64,000 nt of DNA from Marinicella sediminis (GTDB lineage: Bacteria; Pseudomonadota; Gammaproteobacteria; Xanthomonadales; Marinicellaceae), in NCBI RefSeq assembly GCF_002000055.1, contig NZ_MVBD01000005.1:124001-188000 (forward strand). The letters run 5' to 3'. Each line of letters starts with the position of its first letter. Within the stretch, counting starts at the first letter, position 1. Position numbers and translations under genes: made by a program. Below the pieces are notes generated by a model that worked only from the letters and a program-made list of their open reading frames with translations, was not told the DNA's origin and made no database searches. Positions 1-8,870 of this stretch are shown here, in pieces.

Positions 1-575
1 TAATTAAGTAACTGAACCTGTTCTTCTGACATTGAACCTGCTTCTTGCAAAGCCTGAATTTCTGCCTCAATGGTCTGTAGCTGGTCAAATGCCTGACGGG
101 TTTGTTTCAGCAACAGTTGATGATCACCTGCCAGATCGAGGATATGGAGTTGCATGGCCGGTTTCAGCAATCTGATTTGATCATGTTGGCCATGGATCTG
201 AACCAGGTATTGGCTGAGGTCTTTGACCAGACCGGTGGCCATGGGCCGCCCATTGATCCATTGTTTGCTGCGTCCCTGCTGATTGAACGTGCGACGCAGT
301 ACCAATTCATTGTCCTCTCCCAGTTCCTGGTCCTGCAGCCATTGGCGGGCGTTGGGGTTCTGTGCCACATCAAAGGTGGCAATGATCTCACTGTGTTCAG
401 CAAAGGGGCCAATGGTCTGAGAATCCGCGCGGTTACCCAAGGCCATTGACAATGCACCGATGATGATTGATTTACCGGCTCCGGTTTCACCGGTGAACAC
501 TGACATGCCAGAATGAAAATCAATTTCCAGTTGATCAATCAGTACGAAATTTTGAATGTACAGGGATTGCAGCAT
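1..575 (-). CDS. recN: DNA repair protein RecN (N-terminal part; runs off left edge)
   Basis: RecN is an SMC-like ATPase that acts in recombinational repair of double-strand breaks. About 191 N-terminal codons are present, reading leftward from an ATG at 575; the stop lies outside the window. The translation opens MLQSLYIQNFVLIDQLEIDF and continues into the Walker A segment FTGETGAGKSIIIGAL at about residues 28-43, then ALGNRAD, both typical of RecN. It diverges from grpE across about 110 bases. A sigma70-like promoter lies upstream. I looked for a LexA box (CTGT-N8-ACAG) in the upstream region and did not find one, which differs from E. coli recN. Identity is confident; the C-terminal half cannot be assessed. 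Confidence 0.95.
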   Translation of the reverse strand, partial: MLQSLYIQNFVLIDQLEIDFHSGMSVFTGETGAGKSIIIGALSMALGNRADSQTIGPFAEHSEIIATFDVAQNPNARQWLQDQELGEDNELVLRRTFNQQGRSKQWINGRPMATGLVKDLSQYLVQIHGQHDQIRLLKPAMQLHILDLAGDHQLLLKQTRQAFDQLQTIEAEIQALQEAGSMSEEQVQLLN

Positions 576-609
576 GGGTGATGGTCTGTTCCTAGAAATG
601 AGTTCTGTA

Positions 610-638
610 ATTTTAACTTCACTGCCTTGAATTGTCAT
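610..638 (-). promoter_or_regulatory. Sigma70-type promoter for recN
   Basis: On the minus strand, ATGACA (638-633) is followed by a 17-base spacer and TAAAAT (615-610), each five of six matches to consensus. The recN ATG lies 35 bases downstream. The element overlaps the opposing heat-shock-type promoter of grpE, so the two polymerases could not bind together. Seen by eye; no start site data. Confidence 0.5.
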
Positions 639-653
639 CTCCAATCACCATAT
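626..653 (+). promoter_or_regulatory. Sigma32 (heat-shock) promoter for grpE
   Basis: CTTGAA (626-631), a 14-base spacer and CACCATAT (646-653) fit the sigma32 consensus CTTGAAA-N11-15-CCCCATnT closely. Transcription would start near 660, downstream of the in-frame TTG at 632, so the ATG at 686 is the usable start of grpE. No CIRCE element or hrcA gene is visible, so sigma32 control is the expected mode. Confidence 0.6.
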
Positions 654-685
654 CACTGCCATTATTAACAGCTACACAATTGATT

Positions 686-1324
686 ATGACAGAGGAACAG
701 GTAAATCAGAACAGTCATCCGGACCAGGACGAAACCATGACCGGTGCCGGTGAATCAGGTCAGCAGGATAACCAACCATCAGAAGATGATGAAGTGGTGA
801 TTGCTGAATTGGATGACAATGAGTTATCAGCGTTGGAACAAATGCAAGCCAGAATTGAAGAACTGGAAGCAGAACTGGAAGCCAAACAGGCAGCCCTCAC
901 AGAAAAAGAAGATGAGGTCTTGCGGGTGGTGGCTGAAGGCATGAATTTGCAAAAACGTTTGCAGCGGGATATTGATAATACCCGGAAGTTTTCCAATGAC
1001 AAAATCATCAAAGCCATGATTCCAGTGATGGACAGTTTCGACAAAGCCCTTGAAGTGGTTAATGATGACCAGTGTGAAGTCACCACAGAAGCCATGATTG
1101 AAGGCACGCAAAATACCCAGAAATTGTTTGCCAAAGTGCTGGAAGACAATGGCATTGAAATCATCAATCCAGTGGGTGAAGCCTTTGATCCTGAGCAACA
1201 CGAAGCGATGAGTATGGTGCCATCTCCTGATCATGAGAAGAATACCATTGTCAATGTGTTCCAGAAAGGCTATTTACTCAATGGCCGGGTGGTCAGAGCA
1301 GCCATGGTTGTGGTGGCTCAGTAG
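686..1324 (+). CDS. grpE: Nucleotide exchange factor GrpE
   Basis: GrpE releases ADP from DnaK and so drives its chaperone cycle in the cytoplasm. The 212-residue product has an acidic, disordered N-terminus, a long helical coiled coil (about residues 50-110, rich in E/A/L with EELEAELEAKQA), and the C-terminal beta-domain ending GEAFDPEQHEAM...GYLLNGRVVRAAMVVVAQ, the GrpE signature region. A longer reading frame opens at a TTG at 632, but the predicted heat-shock promoter would place transcription start at about 660, so the ATG at 686 is preferred. It is followed 70 bases later by dnaK with its own promoter-like sequence. Length and domain layout are normal for the family. Confidence 0.96.
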   Translation: MTEEQVNQNSHPDQDETMTGAGESGQQDNQPSEDDEVVIAELDDNELSALEQMQARIEELEAELEAKQAALTEKEDEVLRVVAEGMNLQKRLQRDIDNTRKFSNDKIIKAMIPVMDSFDKALEVVNDDQCEVTTEAMIEGTQNTQKLFAKVLEDNGIEIINPVGEAFDPEQHEAMSMVPSPDHEKNTIVNVFQKGYLLNGRVVRAAMVVVAQ

Positions 1325-1350
1325 CTTGAAAAATTCATCACTGACCATAG
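1325..1350 (+). promoter_or_regulatory. Sigma32-like promoter for dnaK
   Basis: CTTGAAA (1325-1331) directly follows the grpE stop, with an 11-base spacer and GACCATAG (1343-1350). The -35 box is perfect for sigma32; the -10 box is only partial. It would give dnaK expression independent of grpE. A Shine-Dalgarno AGAGG at 1381-1385 serves the dnaK ATG. Confidence 0.4.
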
Positions 1351-1394
1351 ATAGTGATCAGTTTACAAATACAGCGTTTTAGAGGTTTATAAAA

Positions 1395-3308
1395 ATGTCA
1401 AAAGTAATAGGTATAGATTTAGGAACCACCAATTCCTGCGTCGCCATCATGGAAGGCAAGGACATCAAAGTCATTGAAAATTCAGAAGGCGACAGAACCA
1501 CCCCGTCCATTGTGGCGTTCACCGATGAAGGTAAAACCATTGTCGGACAATCGGCCAAAAGACAGGCGGTGACCAATCCGGAAAACACATTGTTTGCGAT
1601 CAAACGACTGATTGGTCGTAAGATCAACGAAGAAGTGGTCAAAAAAGACCAGGACATCGTGCCCTACAAAATCATCGGTGCTGACAACGGTGATGCCTGG
1701 GTTGAAGTGCGTGGCAAGAAAATGGCTCCTCAGGAGATTTCTGCCCGAATTCTGGAAAAAATGAAATCCACTGCTGAGGATTACCTCGGTGAAGAAGTGA
1801 CCCAGGCCGTGATCACGGTTCCTGCGTACTTCAATGATTCTCAACGTCAGGCCACCAAAGATGCCGGTAAAATCGCCGGTCTGGAAGTTAAACGCATCAT
1901 CAATGAGCCAACCGCAGCTGCGCTGGCTTATGGAATGGATAAAAAAGGCGGTGATCGCACCATAGCTGTTTATGACCTGGGTGGTGGGACCTTCGATATT
2001 TCCATCATTGAAATCGCTGACATCGATGGCGAGCAACAATTTGAAGTATTGGCCACCAATGGTGATACATTCCTGGGTGGTGAAGATTTTGATAACCGCG
2101 TGATGGAATACCTGGTTGCTGAATTTAAAAAAGACCAGGGTGTTGATTTGAAGAACGATCCTTTGGCCTTGCAGCGATTGAAAGAAGCTGCTGAAAAAGC
2201 CAAAATTGAGTTGTCGACCCTCGATCAGACGGAAGTTAACCTGCCATACATCACGGCCGATGCTTCTGGTCCAAAACACATGAATGTGAAAATCACCCGT
2301 TCCAAACTGGAGTCGCTGGTGGAAGATTTGGTGAAACGCACTGTTGCACCATGTGAAACCGCCATCAAAGATGCGGGTGTTTCATTGAGTGAAATTTCTG
2401 ATGTCATCCTGGTGGGTGGCCAGACCCGTATGCCAGCAGTGCAAACCATTGTTGAGCAGACTTTCGGTAAGAAGCCGCGCAAAGACGTGAATCCTGATGA
2501 AGCAGTCGCCATGGGTGCTGCCGTTCAGGGTGGTGTGTTGTCCGGTGACGTCAAAGACGTGTTATTGCTTGACGTAACGCCACTGTCACTGGGTATCGAA
2601 ACCCTGGGTGGAGTGATGACTAAGCTGATTGAGAAAAACACCACCATTCCGACCAAAGCTTCACAGGTATTCTCAACGGCAGAAGACAATCAGTCAGCTG
2701 TGACTGTGCATGTGTTGCAAGGTGAGCGTGAAGTAGCCAGCGCCAACAAATCTTTGGGTCAGTTTAACCTGGAGGGCATCAGTGCTGCTCCACGTGGCAT
2801 GCCACAGATTGAAGTGACTTTTGACATTGACGCCAATGGCATCATCCACGTGTCAGCCAAAGACAAAGCCACGGGCAAAGAACAACGCATTGAAATCAAA
2901 GCCGGTTCAGGTTTGTCTGATGATGAGATCGAAGCAATGATCAAGGATGCCGAGTTGAATGCTGAGAAGGACAAAGCCTTCCAGGAAATGGCTCAGGCCA
3001 GAAATGGTGCTGATGCATTGGCACATTCAACCCGTCAGATGCTGGATGAGCACAAAGAAATCATTGAAGACGGTGAGAAAGCCGCCATTGAAGCCGCCAT
3101 TGAGCAACTGGAAACTGCTGCCAAGGGTGATGACAAAGCCGCCATTGACAGTGCTTCACAGGAACTGCAAACCGCGGTTCAGCCAGTGATGCAAAAAGTC
3201 ACTCAGGCAGCTCAGGCGCAACAGGCCGGTGGTGAAGAAGCATCATCCGGTGGCGATGATGATGTGGTTGATGCTGAGTTTGAAGAAGTCAACGACGACA
3301 AGAAGTAA
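1395..3308 (+). CDS. dnaK: Molecular chaperone DnaK (Hsp70)
   Basis: ATP-dependent chaperone that binds exposed hydrophobic peptides; works with DnaJ and GrpE. The 637 residues show all Hsp70 landmarks: N-terminal [34 protein letters not shown] (about 140), the phosphate-binding [11 protein letters not shown] (about 195), VGGQTRMP (about 340), the linker [19 protein letters not shown] (about 388-406), the substrate-binding beta-sandwich and a helical lid. It ends in an acidic tail [10 protein letters not shown] matching the usual DnaK C-terminus. A ribosome-binding AGAGG precedes the ATG. Two stem-loops separate it from dnaJ. Nothing is missing or unusual. Confidence 0.99.
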   Translation: MSKVIGIDLGTTNSCVAIMEGKDIKVIENSEGDRTTPSIVAFTDEGKTIVGQSAKRQAVTNPENTLFAIKRLIGRKINEEVVKKDQDIVPYKIIGADNGDAWVEVRGKKMAPQEISARILEKMKSTAEDYLGEEVTQAVITVPAYFNDSQRQATKDAGKIAGLEVKRIINEPTAAALAYGMDKKGGDRTIAVYDLGGGTFDISIIEIADIDGEQQFEVLATNGDTFLGGEDFDNRVMEYLVAEFKKDQGVDLKNDPLALQRLKEAAEKAKIELSTLDQTEVNLPYITADASGPKHMNVKITRSKLESLVEDLVKRTVAPCETAIKDAGVSLSEISDVILVGGQTRMPAVQTIVEQTFGKKPRKDVNPDEAVAMGAAVQGGVLSGDVKDVLLLDVTPLSLGIETLGGVMTKLIEKNTTIPTKASQVFSTAEDNQSAVTVHVLQGEREVASANKSLGQFNLEGISAAPRGMPQIEVTFDIDANGIIHVSAKDKATGKEQRIEIKAGSGLSDDEIEAMIKDAELNAEKDKAFQEMAQARNGADALAHSTRQMLDEHKEIIEDGEKAAIEAAIEQLETAAKGDDKAAIDSASQELQTAVQPVMQKVTQAAQAQQAGGEEASSGGDDDVVDAEFEEVNDDKK

Positions 3309-3309
3309 T

Positions 3310-3392
3310 GGTAGCGCATCGGCAGCAGCGGGCTGTCGGCTACCGCAAGATGTAATGAATACCGTCCTGGATGATGAGTCCGGGGCGGTATT
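3310..3392. repeat. Two consecutive stem-loops between dnaK and dnaJ
   Basis: First hairpin 3310-3344: outer arms GGTAGC/GCTACC, inner arms CGGCAGC/GCTGTCG (one G-U). Second hairpin 3358-3392: arms AATACCG/CGGTATT, continued by TCCTGGA/TCCGGGG with G-U pairs. Neither is followed by a T-run, so they are not simple intrinsic terminators. They probably protect or process the dnaK mRNA end and lower dnaJ expression relative to dnaK; that role is inference. Confidence 0.6.
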
Positions 3393-3419
3393 AACCCATA
3401 AGAAGACCTGAAAAAAAAC

Positions 3420-4571
3420 ATGGCACAGAAAGATTTATACGAAATACTTGGTATCCAGAAGTCGGCAACCCAGGCTGAAATTAAAAAAGCCTTTAAACGC
3501 ACGGCGATGAAATTCCACCCGGATCGCAATGCCGATGATCCTGATGCTCAGGATAAGTTCAAAGAAGCTCAGATGGCTTATGAAATCCTCAAAGATGAGC
3601 GCAAACGGCAAATGTACGACCAATATGGTTTTGACGCAGTCAGTGGTCAGGGCGGAGGCCAGGGTGGCCCTGGCGGTTTTGGTGGTGGATTTCAGGGTGA
3701 TGTGGGTGATATATTTGGTGACATCTTCAGTGACATTTTTGGCGGCGGGAGACGCGGCGGTGGCCGTTCTGCTGGTCCGCAAAGGGGACGTGATGTTCAA
3801 ATCGAGATGACCGTTGAGCTTGAAGAAGCAATCAATGGCATCAACAAGGAAATCGCCATTCCCACCATGGTCAGCTGTGAACCATGTCATGGCAGCGGTT
3901 CAAAAGATGGTGAAACCAAAACCTGTCAGACCTGCAATGGCATTGGTCAGGTTCGTATGCAGCAAGGCATGTTCTCTGTGCAACAGGCCTGTCCGGATTG
4001 TCGTGGAAAAGGTTCCATCATCAGCAATCCTTGTGGTTCATGCGATGGTCAAGGCAGGAAAAAGGAGAATACCAAGCTGAATGTAAAAATTCCTGCTGGT
4101 GTTGACGAGGGTGATCGCATCCGTTTATCCGGCAAGGGTGAAGCCGGACCACAAGGTGGACCAGCCGGAGATTTATATGTCGACATTCATGTGTTGCCAC
4201 ACAAGATTTTCATCCGTGAAGGTGATTCACTGTATTGTGACATGCCGATTGAATTTACCACTGCTTGTTTGGGCGGCGAAATTGAAGTACCAACCCTGTC
4301 GGGTAAAGTAAAACTGAAAGTGCCCGCCGAAACCCAGTCAGGCAAACAGTTCCGTTTGCGCGGCAAGGGCGTCAAGTCAGTTCGTTCGCACAGCACCGGC
4401 GACCTGTATTGTAAAGTGACTGTTGAAACGCCGGTGAATTTATCTGCTGAACAAAAAGATTTGCTTAAGGCGTTGGACAAAACCATCAGGGACAGTGGCG
4501 ATAAAAATAACCCACGTCGAAAAGGCTGGTTTGATAACGTCAAATCTTTTCTGGACAAAATGACCGGCTGA
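3420..4571 (+). CDS. dnaJ: Chaperone protein DnaJ (Hsp40)
   Basis: J-domain co-chaperone that delivers substrates to DnaK and stimulates its ATPase. The 383-residue product has the J domain with the HPD motif (HPDRN, about residue 33), a long Gly/Phe-rich linker (about 77-125), a zinc-binding domain with four CxxCxGxG repeats ([32 protein letters not shown], about 152-210) and the two C-terminal beta-barrel domains. This is the full type I architecture. It follows dnaK across 111 bases containing two hairpins and is followed by an intrinsic terminator. Confidence 0.99.
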   Translation: MAQKDLYEILGIQKSATQAEIKKAFKRTAMKFHPDRNADDPDAQDKFKEAQMAYEILKDERKRQMYDQYGFDAVSGQGGGQGGPGGFGGGFQGDVGDIFGDIFSDIFGGGRRGGGRSAGPQRGRDVQIEMTVELEEAINGINKEIAIPTMVSCEPCHGSGSKDGETKTCQTCNGIGQVRMQQGMFSVQQACPDCRGKGSIISNPCGSCDGQGRKKENTKLNVKIPAGVDEGDRIRLSGKGEAGPQGGPAGDLYVDIHVLPHKIFIREGDSLYCDMPIEFTTACLGGEIEVPTLSGKVKLKVPAETQSGKQFRLRGKGVKSVRSHSTGDLYCKVTVETPVNLSAEQKDLLKALDKTIRDSGDKNNPRRKGWFDNVKSFLDKMTG

Positions 4572-4597
4572 GATCAGCCACATGATGCAACACATCA

Positions 4598-4631
4598 AGT
4601 CAGCCGAGTATTTCGAGCTGGCTTTTTTGTT
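4598..4631 (+). terminator. Rho-independent terminator after dnaJ
   Basis: Arms AGTCAGC (4598-4604) and GCTGGCT (4617-4623, one G-U), extended by CGA/TCG, are followed by TTTTTT and further T-rich sequence. It closes the grpE-dnaK-dnaJ unit and separates it from dapB. Confidence 0.75.
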
Positions 4632-4712
4632 GGTTTTTTTATTGATTTTGGATGCATATTGGCAAAAAAAACCATATATTTAGCATACTCATTTAACCCA
4701 ATGGATCTGAAC

Positions 4713-5495
4713 ATGCCTCAACCCATTAATGTGATTATCTCCGGAGTTTCAGGCCGCATCGGAAGGCGCTTGCTGAAACTGGTCATTGACCAGCCTTCAT
4801 TTAAACTGGTGGCTGGACTGGTCTCACCCAACAGCAAACACCTGGGCAAAGATTTGTCATTGCTGCTCAATCAGGATGGTTCAAACCCAACCGGATTGCT
4901 GGCCATTGATTCATTGGCGGGGGTCAAGGCTGATGTTGTGATCGATTTCAGCCAGCCGGATGGTTTTGATGAGTTGGTCGATTACTGTGTGCTCAGTCAG
5001 ATAGCGTTTGTCAGTGGCACGACAGGGTTGAATCAGGACAGTTTTGATCGTTTGTCACAGGCGGCAAAATACATTCCAGTGATGTGGACTTCAAATTTTT
5101 CACTTAACATTCAAATCATGAAAAATCTGTTGCAAATCCTTCGTCAAACCAATGAAGATGGGGTGTTCAGCATCACTGAAACTCATCACATCCACAAAAA
5201 AGACATGCCATCCGGGACAGCCATTTCTTTGGCACAGGCATTGTCACCTGAAAGTAACATGACGAAAGTGGCTGCTGATGCATTCCAATTGGGTGATGTG
5301 GCCATCAAGGCCATTCGTGAAGGTGAAGTGCCTGGAATACATGAAGTCACCTGCCAGCTACCTGCTGAAACCATGACGTTCAAACATGAATCTCACGATC
5401 CGGCCATTTTCGCTCAGGGTGCACTGAATGCAGCAGCCTGGATTCATGGAAAAACCAGTGGCTACTATGATCTGAACTCAGTATTAATGGGTTGA
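4713..5495 (+). CDS. dapB: 4-hydroxy-tetrahydrodipicolinate reductase
   Basis: Reduces 4-hydroxy-tetrahydrodipicolinate with NAD(P)H in the diaminopimelate/lysine pathway. The dinucleotide-binding loop appears as GVSGRIGRR (about residues 9-17), followed by VIDFSQPDG, the SGTTG motif and the active-site segment ETHHIHKKDMPSGTA (about 150-164) with the catalytic His pair and Lys. About 260 residues, slightly below the usual 265-275. The frame is open upstream to a TTG at 4659 and an ATG at 4701; I chose the ATG at 4713 because MPQPINVIISG aligns with family N-termini and a GGA lies 8 bases before it. It lies downstream of the dnaJ terminator, so it needs its own promoter. In many relatives dapB is followed by carA, which here is 46 kb away. 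Confidence 0.95.
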   Translation: MPQPINVIISGVSGRIGRRLLKLVIDQPSFKLVAGLVSPNSKHLGKDLSLLLNQDGSNPTGLLAIDSLAGVKADVVIDFSQPDGFDELVDYCVLSQIAFVSGTTGLNQDSFDRLSQAAKYIPVMWTSNFSLNIQIMKNLLQILRQTNEDGVFSITETHHIHKKDMPSGTAISLAQALSPESNMTKVAADAFQLGDVAIKAIREGEVPGIHEVTCQLPAETMTFKHESHDPAIFAQGALNAAAWIHGKTSGYYDLNSVLMG

Positions 5496-5637
5496 ATCAT
5501 TTATTTAAACGCCATTCACAGTTCTGCTGAATGTCATTTGATGGCAATTGTGTTTTGTATTTTTCTGTGCTTAAATCATATCGGGAATTTAAGAATTGAT
5601 TCTTAAAAATAACGATAAATATAAAGAGGAGATCACT

Positions 5638-6084
5638 ATGAGAGTAGCAGCTGGGGTAATTTTAATCATTGCGGCGGTATTGAATTTATTGGCGTCATTG
5701 GGCTATCTGGCCGGTGGAGCGGCCACCACAGGTGTGGCCAATATGGCAGAGTCAGGTTATGTTCAGGGGCAGGAACTCACCGCAGAACAAAGGGCTGAGC
5801 TGGAAGAAATCCAAAATGAAGTGGGCGGATCTGGTATTGGTTTGATGGCTTTTGGGGTGTTTTTACTGGTCAGTGTCGGTATCTTAATTGCCGGTGCGGT
5901 GTTTCTGTTTCAGGATAAAAAGCCGCAATTTATTATGGTCGCCGGGGCCATGGCCATATTGGCTGAGGTCATCGGGATATTGATCACCAACTTCGGGGTG
6001 ACCAACATTCTGGGCCTGGTCGGTGGAGTATTGGCCATCATCGCTGCCAAATCAATGGGCGGCGCACCAGCACCAGCTGAGTAA
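5638..6084 (+). CDS. Small four-helix membrane protein of unknown function
   Basis: 148 residues with a clear Shine-Dalgarno (AAAGAGGAG) before the ATG; an in-frame upstream extension to 5596 lacks one. Four hydrophobic segments are visible: residues about 2-27, 62-86, 95-115 and 118-138. Between the first and second is a polar, Glu-rich loop with AEQRAELEEIQNE. The C-terminus is a short Ala/Pro tail. I do not recognise the family. It precedes an ABC-2 permease/ATPase pair by 35 bases and may belong to the same unit. Confidence 0.75.
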   Translation: MRVAAGVILIIAAVLNLLASLGYLAGGAATTGVANMAESGYVQGQELTAEQRAELEEIQNEVGGSGIGLMAFGVFLLVSVGILIAGAVFLFQDKKPQFIMVAGAMAILAEVIGILITNFGVTNILGLVGGVLAIIAAKSMGGAPAPAE

Positions 6085-6119
6085 ATCAATCACATGATGA
6101 ACCATCAATACGAGCCGCA

Positions 6120-6944
6120 ATGAATACATTGCGGCTTTCTCAGGTCAGGGTGCTGACCAGACAAGATCTTTACTATGCTTTTCACAGTACCAGAGGATTA
6201 TTGTTTTTGGTGTTCTTCGGGGTTTTTTGGCTGTGGATGTTTTCTAAGTTGGCCGGTGGTTCAGCCCAATGGCTGGCTAACCCTGAAGGCAGTTTTGTTA
6301 TTGGCTGGTTATTTGATCCCCAGGTGGCGCGTTCTTTGTTCACTGATCGGTCAGCGACTTTGTCGGCTTATTTTTTACTGGCGGTGTCTACCGTACCATT
6401 TTTTGTGTTGTTTGCTGCCAGTGATCAGACAGCCAATGACATTGGCACCAAATACCTGCGCTTTTTGACTCCACGTTGTAACCGGTTGGAAATATATGTG
6501 GCCCGTTTTCTCGGTGCCGTGATACTGATCTCGCTGGCTTACTGCGCCGTTACCCTGGTGGCCGTAATCATGGCCAGTGTGGTTGATGATGTCAATCTGG
6601 CCGGGTTGTTGGTGGATGCGATGTTGGTTGTGTTGTCATTGATCACTTACGCATTGCCGTTCATCGCCCTGATGTCACTGTGTTCAGTGGTGGTGGGTTC
6701 TGCCGGGTTATCAGCGTTGGTTGGTATCAGTGTATATGTGGTGGTGTTGGTGATTGTTGCGGTGGTTGGCATTCGCATGCCAGATGTGGCTGATGTGTTG
6801 GCTTATTTGTTACCTAATGCCACCAAAGGGCTGATCATGCAGTTGCAATGGAGTACCTGGCTTCAGGCCCTTGTGCTGATACCGGTTTATGTACTGGCTT
6901 ATGGTTTCATGGGCTGGCGTATTTTCAAAGGCAGGGACATCTGA
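6120..6944 (+). CDS. ABC-2 type transporter permease
   Basis: A 274-residue inner-membrane protein with about six hydrophobic helices (first at residues 28-43, then about 83-100, 133-155, 165-190, 195-222, 246-262). It looks like the membrane half of an ABC-2 exporter. The gene is followed one base after its stop by the ATPase gene, so the two almost certainly form one transporter, probably with two copies of each. The substrate cannot be inferred. No strong ribosome-binding site precedes the ATG at 6120; translation may depend on the small gene upstream. Confidence 0.8.
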   Translation: MNTLRLSQVRVLTRQDLYYAFHSTRGLLFLVFFGVFWLWMFSKLAGGSAQWLANPEGSFVIGWLFDPQVARSLFTDRSATLSAYFLLAVSTVPFFVLFAASDQTANDIGTKYLRFLTPRCNRLEIYVARFLGAVILISLAYCAVTLVAVIMASVVDDVNLAGLLVDAMLVVLSLITYALPFIALMSLCSVVVGSAGLSALVGISVYVVVLVIVAVVGIRMPDVADVLAYLLPNATKGLIMQLQWSTWLQALVLIPVYVLAYGFMGWRIFKGRDI

Positions 6945-6945
6945 T

Positions 6946-7869
6946 ATGGATCAATCCGTCATCCAAACCACCCAATTAGGCAAAAACTTTGGCCCCACTC
7001 AGGCATTGGTGGACATCAATCTGGATGTCATTGCCGGTATGACCACCGGATTGGTTGGTCCCAATGGTGCGGGTAAAACCACTTTGTTTTCTCTGTTGTG
7101 TGGATTTTTGAAACCATCAGCAGGGAGCATCAAAGTGCTTGGTCATGCTCCGGACAGTCCCTCCATACGTGGCCGCATCAGCATCCTGCCACAGGATGCC
7201 TCACTGTTGAAGTCATTACCGGTTGGTCGACAATTGTCCATGCTGGCAGAATTACAGGGAATGAATAGGCCCGCGGCTTTGGAAGAAGCGAAAAGGGTGA
7301 TCAAGCTGGTCAACTTGTATGAATCATTCAACCAGTTGCCAGAACGGCTCAGTCATGGCATGTTAAAACGCATCGCCATTGCCCAGGCATTCATCGGTTC
7401 ACCTGAAATCATCATGTTGGATGAACCAACTGCAGGTCTTGACCCCAATACCACAGATTCCATCAAATCAGTCATCAGACAATTGGGCAAACAGGCATCC
7501 ATCATCATCAGCTCACATAACCTCGAAGTGATTGAAGACCTGTGTCAACAGATCATCATCCTCCGCAAAGGACGATTACATTCACATGAAGCAGTGGCAG
7601 AATTGACAGCCCGCACCAAAGCGCTGACTTTTAAGCTGGAAGCCGATCCACCAGAGCAGGTTGAGCAGCTGTTTAAACAGCTGACGGCGGTAACTGACGT
7701 GAAAACGGGGGCCCCGGGACAGCATAGGTTGGTGGTCCGGTTCAATGATGAACAGGATCCAATGGCAGAAATAGAAATCATTAAATGCCTGGCCACTGCG
7801 GGAATCGCCTACCGTGAAATGGTTCGTGGTGAACGGCTACAGGATTCTGTGGCAGAACGTACCCGTTAA
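6946..7869 (+). CDS. ABC transporter ATP-binding protein
   Basis: The 307-residue ATPase partner of the preceding permease. Walker A is GPNGAGKTT (about residues 38-46), the signature is the variant LSHGMLKR (about 132) instead of LSGGQ, Walker B is IIMLDEPTAGLDP (about 151-163), and the switch His lies in IIISSHN. A C-terminal extension of about 90 residues follows the nucleotide-binding domain, as in DrrA/CcmA-type exporters. The ATG at 6946 fits best; an upstream ATG at 6889 lies inside the permease gene. Its stop codon overlaps the stop of the convergent deacetylase gene. Confidence 0.9.
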   Translation: MDQSVIQTTQLGKNFGPTQALVDINLDVIAGMTTGLVGPNGAGKTTLFSLLCGFLKPSAGSIKVLGHAPDSPSIRGRISILPQDASLLKSLPVGRQLSMLAELQGMNRPAALEEAKRVIKLVNLYESFNQLPERLSHGMLKRIAIAQAFIGSPEIIMLDEPTAGLDPNTTDSIKSVIRQLGKQASIIISSHNLEVIEDLCQQIIILRKGRLHSHEAVAELTARTKALTFKLEADPPEQVEQLFKQLTAVTDVKTGAPGQHRLVVRFNDEQDPMAEIEIIKCLATAGIAYREMVRGERLQDSVAERTR

Positions 7870-8771
7870 CTGAATAAGTCTGCGGCGGTTTCAAACACCA
7901 GGGCATGTCTCCTGGCCAGCGCAGCCTGGTTTTTATCATATCCGCCACCAATCACAGTGGCCACTGGAATGTGCTGTTCCCGAAGTATGGAAAGCACCAA
8001 TTGTTCCCTTCTGCGAATGCCCTCAATACTGATGTTGAGGTACCCCAGGCCATCTTCAGCATAGACATCCACACCTGCATCATAAAAAACCAGGTCTGGT
8101 TGACTGAGCTGTAAAGCCTTTTCCAATGTATCACCAACCACTTGTAAATAATCTTCATCAGTCATGCCTTTGGGTAAACCCACATCAAGGTCGCTGTCTT
8201 GTTTAAGATGAGGAAAGTTTTTTTCACAGTGAATGGAACAGGTGAACACCCTTGGTTCGTGTGCCAGGATCGACGCCGTGCCATCTCCCTGATGAACATC
8301 GCAATCAAAAATAAGGATCTTTTTTGCTTTGTCCTGGGCAAGCAGCGCTTTGGCGGCAACCGCCAGGTCATTGAACACGCAATAGCCCCTGCCGTGGTCA
8401 TGATATGCATGATGGGTTCCGCCAGCCATGTGGCAGGCGATGCCGTGATTCAGGGCAATGGCACCGGTCATCAGAGTGCCATTGGGTGAAATCATTGAGC
8501 GTTTCACCAGATCAGTGCTCCAGGGCAGACCCATTTTGCGCAACTCTTTGCCAGTCAGTTGATTGTTTTGAAAGCGATGGATGTAATCGCTGGCATGGGC
8601 CAGTTGGAGCACCTGTTCTTTAACCCGGCCTGGTCTGAATACATTATGCTCTTTGAGAATGCCCGTATCAGCCAGGCAACGGTACAGTTGTCGGAACTTA
8701 TCCATTGGAAAGCGGTGAGTGGCCGGAAAATGGAAAGAATAAAAAGGGCTGTAAATCAGGGGGATGCTCAA
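7866..8771 (-). CDS. Histone-deacetylase superfamily hydrolase (AcuC/HDAC-like)
   Basis: A Zn-dependent deacetylase of the arginase/HDAC fold; bacterial members act on acetyl-lysine, acetylpolyamines or other amides. In 301 residues it shows the catalytic His pair HH (120-121) in GGTHHAYHDHGRGYC, the metal ligands D158 and H160 in FDCDVHQGDGT, D240 in DVYAEDGLG, and the transition-state Tyr in IGGGYDK (278). Reading starts at a TTG at 8771: the next ATG (residue 23) would cut into SFHFPATHRFPMDKF, which is the conserved HDAC N-terminus. It is separated from the upstream lipoprotein gene by a terminator and converges on the ABC ATPase gene with stops overlapping. The true substrate is unknown. 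Confidence 0.9.
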   Translation of the reverse strand: MSIPLIYSPFYSFHFPATHRFPMDKFRQLYRCLADTGILKEHNVFRPGRVKEQVLQLAHASDYIHRFQNNQLTGKELRKMGLPWSTDLVKRSMISPNGTLMTGAIALNHGIACHMAGGTHHAYHDHGRGYCVFNDLAVAAKALLAQDKAKKILIFDCDVHQGDGTASILAHEPRVFTCSIHCEKNFPHLKQDSDLDVGLPKGMTDEDYLQVVGDTLEKALQLSQPDLVFYDAGVDVYAEDGLGYLNISIEGIRRREQLVLSILREQHIPVATVIGGGYDKNQAALARRHALVFETAADLFS

Positions 8772-8832
8772 GGTTTCACAGGTGCTGGTTTAAACTTACG
8801 ATCTTACCAGTTATGCGGTGAAACAGGGCGTG

Positions 8833-8860
8833 AAAAAAGAGGCATAGGTAAACGCCTCTT
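8833..8860 (-). terminator. Rho-independent terminator of the DNase II/phosphoesterase operon
   Basis: On the minus strand AAGAGGC, a 10-base loop and GCCTCTT run straight into TTTTT. It lies 11 bases after the lipoprotein stop and before the deacetylase gene, so it ends the operon transcribed from about 13.5 kb. Confidence 0.8.
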
Positions 8861-8870
8861 GATTTTCTGC

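Noticed and set aside
576-660. LexA (SOS) box upstream of recN
   Set aside because: Two CTGT tetramers occur but no CTGT-N8-ACAG arrangement; a LexA site cannot be supported.
632-685. Longer GrpE starting at a TTG at 632
   Set aside because: The start would lie upstream of the transcription start predicted from the sigma32 promoter, and the extra residues do not match GrpE N-termini.
1482-2279. Long open frame (265 codons) on the strand opposite dnaK
   Set aside because: Antisense frames in dnaK are a well-known artefact of its codon use; no ribosome-binding site and no recognisable domain, while the dnaK frame is unambiguous.
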